From the NCBI GenBank assembly GCA_023423995.1, contig JAFAEL010000209.1, positions 1 to 18,583 of the forward strand: 18,583 bases of DNA, given 5' to 3'. This DNA comes from Pseudomonadota bacterium (GTDB taxonomy: Bacteria; Pseudomonadota; Alphaproteobacteria; Rhizobiales; Beijerinckiaceae). Shown here in pieces: positions 12,690-18,583 of this stretch. Every line of letters begins with the position of its first letter. Within the stretch, counting starts at the first letter, position 1. Under the pieces are notes generated by a model, which was not told where the DNA came from, did no database searches, and worked only from the letters and a program-made list of their open reading frames with translations. The position numbers and the translations under genes are program-made.

Positions 12690-15600
12690 ATGAGCTCCAT
12701 GCCCCCCGTCGGGCCGAGCGACCAGGTCTTCCTGGTCGACGGCTCCTCCTTCATGTTCCGCGCCTACTTCCAGTCGATGAACCAGGACCGGAAGTACAAC
12801 ACCCGGCCCGGCGACGGTCTCCCGACCGGGGCAGTGCGGCTCTTCACGACCAAGCTGATGCAGTTCATCCGGGATGGGGCCTGCGGCATCAAGCCGACGC
12901 ATCTTGCGATCATCTTCGACAAGACGGAGCAATCCTTCCGGAAGGAGATCTACGCCGACTACAAGGCGCATCGCCCGGATCCGCCCTCTGAGCTCGTGCC
13001 GCAGTTCCGGCTCATGCGCGATGCTGTGCGCGCCTTCGGACTGATCCCCATCGAGCAGGATCGCTACGAGGCGGACGACATCATCGCGACCTATGCCTGC
13101 CAGGCCTCCGCGGCGGGCGCCGAGGTCCTGATCGTCTCGTCCGACAAGGACCTGATGCAGGTCGTGAGACCGGGCGTGACCTTCTACGACTTCGAGAGCG
13201 GCATTCCCGGAAAACCCGGCTATCGGCCCGAGCGCCGGCTGGACCGGGATGGCGTCATCGAGAAATTCGGCGTGCCGCCGGATCTCGTGCCCGACGTCCA
13301 GGCGCTGATCGGGGATCCGACGGACAACGTGCCGGGCGTGCCGGGCATCGGCGTGAAGACGGCGTCCCAGCTCATCACCGAATACGGCAGCCTCGAGGAG
13401 CTGCTCGACCGCGTGCAGGAGATCAAGCAGCCGAAGCGGCGCGAGGCCCTGGTCGAAAATGCCGAGAAGGCCCGGGTCTCCAAACGGCTCGTCACGCTGG
13501 ATTGCTCCACGCCGGTGGTGGTTCCGATCGCGGATACGCGCCTCGGCGAGTTCGACGCAAAGCGCCTGGTGGCCTTCACCAAGGCCCTGAATTTCACGAC
13601 CATCACCAAGCGCGTCGCGGATCTGTACGGCGTCGATCCGGCACAGATCGAACCCGACAGCGATCTCTCGCGTCCGTGGGATCCGACGAGCGGGCGCTGG
13701 TTCCACGAAACCGATGGCGGGGAGGCGGCCGCATCATCGGGCGCGAGCGAGGGCGAGACCAAGGTCGCGGCAGCGGGCTCTCCGGGACCGCTCTCCGCCA
13801 AGCCCGCCGCGGCCGCGAACGGGGCGATGAGGCCGGAGGCGCTCGTCGCCTCACGCCGCGCAGAGGCGGCCGCGCAGCCCTGCGACCGAACCAAATTCCT
13901 GACGCTCCGGACGATCGAGGATCTCGAACGCTGGACGGCCGCCGCTCGCGAGAACGCCGTGATCGCGATCGACGTCGAGACCTCGCTGCCGGACCCGATG
14001 CAGTCGGAGATCGTCGGCATCTCGCTCGGCCTGGAACCCGGCATGTCGGCCTACCTGCCGCTGCGCCACCGCGCCGTGGACGGGAACGGGAGCGAGAGCC
14101 TGTTCGAGAACGGGCTGCTCGGGGACCAGCTCCCCTTCGAGAAGGCGTTGGCGCTCCTGAAGCCGGTTCTCGAGGACGAGGCCATCCTGAAGCTCGGGCA
14201 GAACCTCAAGCACGACTGGCTCGTGCTGAAGCGGCACGGGGTCGAGATGGCGCCGCTCGAGGACACGATGCTGATGTCCTACGCCCTGGACGTCGGAAAG
14301 CCGAACCTGTCGGGACACTCGCTGGAGCAGCTCGCGCGCGTCTACCTGCAGCACGACTGCATGCCGCTCGAGGAGCTTACCGGGAAGGGCCGCAAGGCGG
14401 TGCCGTTCGGTGCCATCGATCCGGATCAGGCGAGGGAATACGCGGCCGAGGGACCTGACCTGGCGCTCCGGCTGTGGCGGGTGCTGAAGCCGCGGCTCGC
14501 GCCGGAGCACAAGACCACCGTCTACGAGACGCTCGAGCGTCCCATGATCGCGACCCTCGCCCGCATGGAAGAGCGGGGAATCCTCATCGACCGGGATATG
14601 CTGTCACGGATGTCGGGCGACTTCGCCCAGACGATCGCGCGTGTCGAGGACGAGGTCTTCGAGATCGCGGGAGAGCGCTTCACCATCGGCAGCCCAAAGC
14701 AGCTGGCCGACATCCTGTTCGGGAAATTCGGCCTGCCGGGGGCCCGGAAAACCGCGACCGGGCAATGGTCGACCGGGGCGCGCCTGCTGGAGGACCTCGC
14801 CGACAGCTCCGACCACCCGCTGCCGCGCAAGATCCTCGAATGGCGACAGCTGACCAAGCTCAAGAGCTATACGGACGCGCTGCCCACCTACGTGAACCCC
14901 GAAACGGGACGCGTGCACACGTCCTACGCGCTCGCGGCGACGACGACGGGGCGGCTTTCATCCGCCGACCCCAATCTTCAGAATATCCCGATCCGCACCG
15001 AGGAGGGGCGCAAGATCCGCACCGCCTTCGTGCCGGCGCCGGGCCACAAGCTCATCTCGGCTGACTATTCCCAGATCGAGCTCAGGCTTCTCGCCGATAT
15101 CGCCGACATCCCGCAGCTGAAGAAGGCCTTTGCGGACGGGATCGACATTCACGCGACGACGGCGTCGGAGATGTTCGGCGTTCCCGTCGCGGGCATGCCG
15201 GCCGAGGTGCGCCGGCGCGCCAAGGCGATCAATTTCGGGATCGTGTACGGGATCTCGGCTTTCGGCTTGGCCAACCAGCTCGGCATCCCGCGGGACGAGG
15301 CAGGTCAGTACATCCGCACCTATTTCGAGCGGTTCCCGGGCATCCGGGATTACATGGACAAGACCAAGAAGGCCGTCCGCGAGCAGGGCTATGTCGAGAC
15401 CATGTTCGGCCGGGCCTGCCACTATCCGGACATCTCGGCCGGGAACGCCTCGGTGCGAGCTGCCGTCGAGCGGCAGGCGATCAACGCTCCGATCCAGGGC
15501 ACCGCGGCCGACATCATCCGCCGCGCCATGATCCGCATGGATCGCGCCCTCCGCGACGCGAAGCTCTCGGCCAGGATGCTGCTCCAGGTCCATGACGAGC

Positions 15601-15749
15601 TCGTGTTCGAGGTGCCGGACGACGAGGTCGAGGCGAGCCTGCCGGTGATCACGCGCGTCATGGAGCAGGCTCCGCTCCCGGCCGTGCAGCTCAAGGTGCC
15701 GCTCGCCGTCGATGCGCGGGCCGGCGACAACTGGGACGCCGCGCACTGA
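12690..15749 (+). CDS. polA: DNA polymerase I
   Basis: A 1019-residue repair and Okazaki-maturation polymerase with three domains. The 5' nuclease (1-300) has VFLVDGSSFMFRAYF, YEADDIIATY, SSDKDLMQVV and the helix-hairpin loop GDPTDNVPGVPGIGVKTA. An Ala-rich linker (about 330-395) follows. The 3'-5' exonuclease region (400-600) keeps D428 and E430 (motif I) and D509 in NLKHDW (motif II), but motif III reads YAAEGPD, with Y584 present and Gly588 where the metal-binding Asp (E. coli D501) is expected. The polymerase domain is complete: DYSQIELR with D792, R841/K845/F849 in the O helix, and VHDE with H968-D969-E970. ATG 12690 is preferred over 12603, which would add 29 non-family residues; the ribosome site is weak. 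The gene is convergent with the next gene across 21 bases. Confidence 0.97.
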   Translation: MSSMPPVGPSDQVFLVDGSSFMFRAYFQSMNQDRKYNTRPGDGLPTGAVRLFTTKLMQFIRDGACGIKPTHLAIIFDKTEQSFRKEIYADYKAHRPDPPSELVPQFRLMRDAVRAFGLIPIEQDRYEADDIIATYACQASAAGAEVLIVSSDKDLMQVVRPGVTFYDFESGIPGKPGYRPERRLDRDGVIEKFGVPPDLVPDVQALIGDPTDNVPGVPGIGVKTASQLITEYGSLEELLDRVQEIKQPKRREALVENAEKARVSKRLVTLDCSTPVVVPIADTRLGEFDAKRLVAFTKALNFTTITKRVADLYGVDPAQIEPDSDLSRPWDPTSGRWFHETDGGEAAASSGASEGETKVAAAGSPGPLSAKPAAAANGAMRPEALVASRRAEAAAQPCDRTKFLTLRTIEDLERWTAAARENAVIAIDVETSLPDPMQSEIVGISLGLEPGMSAYLPLRHRAVDGNGSESLFENGLLGDQLPFEKALALLKPVLEDEAILKLGQNLKHDWLVLKRHGVEMAPLEDTMLMSYALDVGKPNLSGHSLEQLARVYLQHDCMPLEELTGKGRKAVPFGAIDPDQAREYAAEGPDLALRLWRVLKPRLAPEHKTTVYETLERPMIATLARMEERGILIDRDMLSRMSGDFAQTIARVEDEVFEIAGERFTIGSPKQLADILFGKFGLPGARKTATGQWSTGARLLEDLADSSDHPLPRKILEWRQLTKLKSYTDALPTYVNPETGRVHTSYALAATTTGRLSSADPNLQNIPIRTEEGRKIRTAFVPAPGHKLISADYSQIELRLLADIADIPQLKKAFADGIDIHATTASEMFGVPVAGMPAEVRRRAKAINFGIVYGISAFGLANQLGIPRDEAGQYIRTYFERFPGIRDYMDKTKKAVREQGYVETMFGRACHYPDISAGNASVRAAVERQAINAPIQGTAADIIRRAMIRMDRALRDAKLSARMLLQVHDELVFEVPDDEVEASLPVITRVMEQAPLPAVQLKVPLAVDARAGDNWDAAH

Positions 15750-15767
15750 GTTTCGAAGCACCGCGGG

Positions 15768-15777
15768 CCCCTAGGGG
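15768..15777. other. Short palindrome at the polA convergent junction
   Basis: CCCCTAGGGG spans the stop codon of the minus-strand gene at 15771. polA and that gene end only 21 bases apart, so any terminator must overlap coding sequence. The palindrome is too short to be one with confidence. Confidence 0.2.
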
Positions 15778-16091
15778 ACGAGGTGCAGGTGCATGCCGGA
15801 GATCAGCGCATTGCGCTTCGCCTGCGCATCGCTGAGCCGCTCGCGGAACTGGTCGGTCGTCGTTCGGTTCGAGCCGAGCAGCGTGAAGCCGCCGAGGACC
15901 GCGGCGATCCCGAACAGGAGAACGCCCGGACTGCCTCGCAGCACTCCGACAACGAGCAGGACAAGCGCCAGGCTTCCGGCCGCGACAAGGGCCTTGGCCA
16001 GGACGGCGACCTTCCGGCCATGCTCGATCTTCTCGGCCAGCGCCTCCATCTCCGCCTCGATCTGGGCCACTTCTTCATGAACCGGGGTCAT
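15771..16091 (-). CDS. Small coiled-coil two-helix membrane protein
   Basis: A 106-residue protein without a recognised family name. ATG 16091 lies 8 bases after the cupin stop, so the two genes are very likely co-transcribed and the ribosome site falls within the end of the cupin gene. Residues 1-28 (HEEVAQIEAEMEALAEKIEH) form an acidic helix with coiled-coil pattern. Two hydrophobic segments at about 33-51 and 54-70 form a membrane hairpin. The rest (NRTTTDQFRERLSDAQAKRN) is another charged helix, so both ends would face the same side of the membrane, probably the cytoplasm. It could be a scaffold or a small stress protein. Function is unknown. Confidence 0.68.
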   Translation of the reverse strand: MTPVHEEVAQIEAEMEALAEKIEHGRKVAVLAKALVAAGSLALVLLVVGVLRGSPGVLLFGIAAVLGGFTLLGSNRTTTDQFRERLSDAQAKRNALISGMHLHLVP

Positions 16092-16099
16092 GCTCGAGC

Positions 16100-16564
16100 T
16101 CAGCGCGAGCTGCCCGCGGCGGGGCCGGGATGAACTCCGTCGAGTTCCGGCATCAGCACGACGCCCTCCTGCTCGTTCGGGTCGGTCCTGGCCACGATGG
16201 CCACGCAGGCTTCGGTGTCGCTCATGTTGTAGGCGAGGTGCGGTACGCCGGCCGGGATGTAGAGGAAATCGCCCGCGCCAGCTTCGACGTGCTGCTCTAA
16301 CCGTTCGCCATACCAGGTCCCGGACCTGCCGCTGAGAACGTGGATCGCCGTCTCGTGCCCCTCGTGCTTGTGAGCCTTTGCGCGTGCGCCGGGCGGAATC
16401 GTCACGACCTGCATGTGGAGGCCCCGCGAGCCGACGCTCTCCGCCGAGACGGCCGGCCGATAGGTCAAGCCCTGCTTGCCGACGAAGGCTTCGCCGGCCG
16501 GCACGACCCTGCACGCCGACGACGCTTCGTCGCTCGGCGTGCTCGCCGCGTTCTGCCGCTTCAT
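16100..16564 (-). CDS. Cupin domain protein
   Basis: A 154-residue single-domain cupin. Motif 1 is [21 protein letters not shown], with metal ligands H, H and E and one residue longer than consensus before the last Gly. Motif 2, [16 protein letters not shown], fits the consensus fully and supplies the last His. So it probably binds a divalent metal in a beta barrel, and could act as a small-molecule isomerase, dioxygenase or sensor; substrate unknown. ATG 16564 is preferred because GAGAGGA precedes it and the polar start [16 protein letters not shown] reads well. The gene is followed at once by the coiled-coil membrane gene and is divergent from the FKBP gene, with a 166-base shared spacer that likely holds both promoters. 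Confidence 0.85.
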   Translation of the reverse strand: MKRQNAASTPSDEASSACRVVPAGEAFVGKQGLTYRPAVSAESVGSRGLHMQVVTIPPGARAKAHKHEGHETAIHVLSGRSGTWYGERLEQHVEAGAGDFLYIPAGVPHLAYNMSDTEACVAIVARTDPNEQEGVVLMPELDGVHPGPAAGSSR

Positions 16565-16730
16565 CGTCCTCTCTCCCCTCCAGGGTTCTCGACCCGCTCT
16601 GATTCTGACCGATGGGTTTCCTGGATCAACAGCCGCGCTGTGGCGCAGGTACGGCCATTTGCGCCGCGTGACTGTGATTTTCCCAACCGCCTCCGGGCGT
16701 GCTACGGCGGCGCACCACCCGGAGCCAGCC

Positions 16731-17147
16731 ATGCCCCGCCTTCTTCCCGTTCTCGGAGCTCTTCTCGCCATGACCACTGCCGCACCCGCAGCCGACACGG
16801 TGACCACCCCTTCGGGACTGAAGTACCGCGACGAGGTCGTCGGGACGGGCCCGTCGCCCAAGGATGGGCAGTCGGTGAATGTCCACTACACGGGCTGGCT
16901 GGACGAGAACGGCAAGCAGGGCAAGAAATTCGACAGCTCCCGCGACCGCGGCCAGCCCTTCTCGTTTCCCATCGGCCAGGGGCGGGTGATCCGCGGCTGG
17001 GACGAGGGCGTCGCGACCATGAAGGTCGGCGGCCGGCGTACGCTGATCATCCCGCCGGAGCTCGGCTACGGCGCGCGTGGGGCAGGCGGCGTGATCCCTC
17101 CGGGCGCGACGCTCATCTTCGATGTCGAGCTCCTCGGGGTGCGCTGA
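16731..17147 (+). CDS. Periplasmic FKBP-type peptidyl-prolyl cis-trans isomerase
   Basis: A 138-residue protein that speeds cis-trans isomerisation of Xaa-Pro bonds during folding of exported proteins. ATG 16731 has GGAG six bases ahead. A signal peptide ([17 protein letters not shown], cut near APA-AD) is followed by one complete FKBP domain: [57 protein letters not shown] and [12 protein letters not shown]. The residues that line the FK506 pocket in FKBP12 (Y, F-D, V-I, W, Y, F) are all present, so activity is expected. It is a minimal single-domain form without the dimerisation domain of FkpA or Mip. It is divergent from the cupin gene. Confidence 0.93.
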   Translation: MPRLLPVLGALLAMTTAAPAADTVTTPSGLKYRDEVVGTGPSPKDGQSVNVHYTGWLDENGKQGKKFDSSRDRGQPFSFPIGQGRVIRGWDEGVATMKVGGRRTLIIPPELGYGARGAGGVIPPGATLIFDVELLGVR

Positions 17148-17253
17148 GTTCCCGCAGCCAGACCCGTTCGGCCTGTCTTCCAATCCGGCAGACACCTCCC
17201 ATCTCCGCATGGCCCGGCGCCAAGGATCGGGGCCGCGTCATGTCGGAGAGGGG

Positions 17254-17649
17254 ATGCACGAACTCGCTGTCGCCTGGGATGCCCGGATCGATGCCCTTCT
17301 AGGAAGGCTGCCGTCCCGGGTCGGTCGGTGCGTGGCGTGGTTGCGGGAGCCCTCCCGTCACCTCGTTCGCTTTGTCTCCGGCATTCTGCTTGTTCTGGGC
17401 GGGATCTTCTCGATCCTGCCCATCCTCGGGATCTGGATGTTGCCCCTGGGCCTGGCGCTTCTCGCCGAGGACGTGCCTTTCATGAAGCCGTTCCTGGAGC
17501 GGGCTGCCCGCTGGGGTGAGCGCCGCTGGCGCGCCTGGAAGGGAAAACCAAAGGCCGGCCCTCGGGAGCCGGGCGGCAATGCGGCGCTGCCCGCCCGAGA
17601 GCCCGGCGCCGACCCAAGAGGCCGTATCAGACCGCCTTCAGGTGCTTGA
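17254..17649 (+). CDS. Small membrane protein resembling the PGPGW family
   Basis: A 131-residue protein. Two in-frame starts exist; ATG 17254 is preferred over 17209 because GGAGAGGGG lies directly ahead of it. The core is a hydrophobic hairpin, VSGILLVLGGIFSILPILGI then WMLPLGLALLAEDVPF, with the Pro-Gly turn and LGLALLAEDVP ending that resemble the PGPGW family of unknown function (PF09656), although the exact PGPGW string is ILGIW here. An amphipathic, Arg/Trp-rich stretch (RAARWGERRWRAWKGKPK) and a Pro/Gly-rich tail follow, probably cytoplasmic. The 3' end overlaps the convergent glutathione S-transferase gene by 23 bases. Confidence 0.72.
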   Translation: MHELAVAWDARIDALLGRLPSRVGRCVAWLREPSRHLVRFVSGILLVLGGIFSILPILGIWMLPLGLALLAEDVPFMKPFLERAARWGERRWRAWKGKPKAGPREPGGNAALPAREPGADPRGRIRPPSGA

Positions 17650-18313
17650 ACATCACGGCACGGGCCTCTTCGTCCATCTGTGCCTTGAAGGCCCCGGCCT
17701 GCGCCGTCCGGAATTCCTCGACCCGCTCGGCGGCCGGCCGCGCCGAAATCTCGTCGAACAGCCGCTTCAGGTTCGGGTATCTCGACCAGGCGTCGTCGCC
17801 CAGGATGAAGGGCACCATCCGGGCCCAGCCCCAGAGCGCCATGTCCACCACCGTATAGGCTTCGCCGGCGAGGTAGGGGCTGGCCCCGAGCCTCCGGTCG
17901 GCGATGCTGTAATGACGATCCGCCTCATACTGGTACCGCGTGTGGGCGTACGGCACCTTCTCGGGCGCAAAGTGCTTGAAGTGGACGGCCTGGCCGGAGA
18001 AGGGGCCGATACCCGTGGCCACGAACATGAGCCAGGACAGGAAGTCGCCCCGGGACTTCGGACCGGAAGCGGATCCGAACTGCCCCGTCTTCTCGGCGAG
18101 GTAGAGCAGGATCGCGTTCGAATCGAACACGGTCGCCTCCCCATCCACGATCGCCGGCACTTTCCCGTTCGGGTTCACGTTGAGGAAGGCCGGGCCGAAC
18201 TGGTCACCCTTCCGGGTATCGACCGGAACTGGCTCGTAGGGCAGCCCCATCTCCTCGAGGGCCAGGGCTACCTTCATGGGGTTCGGGGAAAGGTTGAAGT
18301 AGAATCGGATCAT
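17627..18313 (-). CDS. Glutathione S-transferase family protein
   Basis: A 228-residue cytosolic protein with a thioredoxin-like N-terminal domain (1-80) and an all-helical C-terminal domain. Typical marks are FYFNLSPNPMKVALALEEMG at the start, NPNGKVPAIVDGE with the cis-Pro of the glutathione site, and VFDSNAILLYLAE, where the Glu/Asp-Ser pair binds the gamma-glutamyl group. The active residue is likely Ser9 or Asn11 rather than Tyr, as in bacterial nu/beta-like GSTs (YfcG/YghU-related). It would use glutathione for detoxification or disulfide reduction; the substrate cannot be told. ATG 18313 has GGAG about eight bases ahead. The gene overlaps the 17254 membrane-protein gene tail-to-tail by 23 bases. 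Confidence 0.92.
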   Translation of the reverse strand: MIRFYFNLSPNPMKVALALEEMGLPYEPVPVDTRKGDQFGPAFLNVNPNGKVPAIVDGEATVFDSNAILLYLAEKTGQFGSASGPKSRGDFLSWLMFVATGIGPFSGQAVHFKHFAPEKVPYAHTRYQYEADRHYSIADRRLGASPYLAGEAYTVVDMALWGWARMVPFILGDDAWSRYPNLKRLFDEISARPAAERVEEFRTAQAGAFKAQMDEEARAVMFKHLKAV

Positions 18314-18366
18314 CGCCGGCTCCGCTCACGGGCTGTGCCCCGGGCGTGGCGATTTGATCCAAGGTG

Positions 18367-18390
18367 AAGCTCGGCGCAACTGCCGAGCTT
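18367..18390. terminator. Strong hairpin between the GST gene and the partial upstream gene
   Basis: AAGCTCGGC (18367-18375) pairs perfectly with GCCGAGCTT (18382-18390) around a six-base loop, a nine-base-pair stem. It lies downstream of the partial minus-strand gene and upstream of the GST start. It has no U-run on the minus strand, so it may be a terminator or a GST leader element. Confidence 0.45.
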
Positions 18391-18411
18391 CCGTCGCTTT
18401 CGAAGAACGAG

Positions 18412-18428
18412 GCCCCGAATGCCGGGGC
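18412..18428 (-). terminator. Probable terminator of the partial right-edge gene
   Basis: GCCCCG (18412-18417) and CGGGGC (18423-18428) form a six-base-pair GC stem with a five-base loop, nine bases after the minus-strand stop. On that strand CTCGTTCTTC follows, a weak pyrimidine tract. With the stem at 18367-18390 it makes two hairpins in tandem. Confidence 0.5.
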
Positions 18429-18436
18429 GTTGTTCC

Positions 18437-18583
18437 TCAGATGAAGTGGCGCTCGATCTCGCGCTCCAGCGCGTCGTTGAACCGACCGCCGCGGTGCTCG
18501 ATCAGGCGCGCGATCTCGCGCTCGGCCTGCTGGGTCCGGGCATTTGCAAGCGCATTCGTGACGCGCGAGAGCCAGGACAGGGG
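18437..18583 (-). CDS. 3' end of an unidentified small protein (partial)
   Basis: The open frame runs in from the right edge and stops with TGA at 18437-18439, giving the last 48 residues. They read as a charged helix-forming sequence: LSWLSRVTNALANARTQQAE, then REIARLIEHRGGRF, then NDALEREIERHFI. The strong Glu/Arg alternation and strict G/C third positions show a real coding region, and two hairpins follow it. The LSWLSRV opening looks like the start region of short DUF1127-like proteins, so the start codon may lie just outside the window, but the family is not certain. Confidence 0.6.
   Translation of the reverse strand, partial: PLSWLSRVTNALANARTQQAEREIARLIEHRGGRFNDALEREIERHFI

Noticed and set aside
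14439..14460. Frameshift pseudogene of polA
   Set aside because: The frame is intact through the whole 1019 codons and all polymerase motifs follow, so it is a local substitution, not a broken gene.

Overview
The window is high-GC alphaproteobacterial DNA, most likely from the Hyphomicrobiales (Methylobacteriaceae such as Methylobacterium or Microvirga are my best guess). The basis is the strong G/C third-position bias, an Aap-type general amino-acid ABC transporter, an alphaproteobacterial-length DNA polymerase I, and small secreted proteins of a kind common in that order. The genus is inference; no rRNA or tRNA is visible. I see no CRISPR array, insertion sequence, integrase or phage gene, and no gene-free stretch longer than 300 bases.

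Layout. (1) 1-1500: a structured leader with a long inverted repeat, then an orphan branched-chain-type periplasmic binding protein. (2) 1559-4752: envelope genes, namely an LtaS/EptA-like membrane phosphotransferase that overlaps tail-to-tail with a GT87 glycosyltransferase, which is divergent from a small exported Pro/Ala-rich protein. (3) 4850-8717: an Aap-like polar amino-acid transporter, aapJ - two small membrane genes - aapQ - aapM, with no ATPase gene following. (4) 8935-11218: an APC-family amino-acid permease closely followed by a class I SAM methyltransferase with an apparent export signal. (5) 11387-12536: three short minus-strand genes, a Gly/Tyr/Arg-rich secreted protein, a 69-residue protein and a 42-residue secreted peptide. 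(6) 12690-15749: polA, with an apparent change in the third metal-binding motif of its proofreading domain. (7) 15771-18583: a cupin gene followed by a small coiled-coil membrane gene (minus), a divergent periplasmic FKBP-type prolyl isomerase, a small membrane protein that overlaps tail-to-tail with a glutathione S-transferase, and the 3' end of one more minus-strand gene behind two hairpins.

How the genes fit together. Much of the window concerns uptake and envelope function: two solute-binding proteins, an Aap permease pair and an APC permease for import, an envelope phosphotransferase and a polyprenol-dependent glycosyltransferase for surface modification, and several exported proteins. 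The observations most worth following up are the exported FAM173-like methyltransferase, the low-GC pair of tiny membrane genes inside the aap cluster, the missing aapP, and the Asp-to-Gly change in the PolA exonuclease motif. No large, obviously new multi-gene system such as a defence island or biosynthetic cluster is visible.
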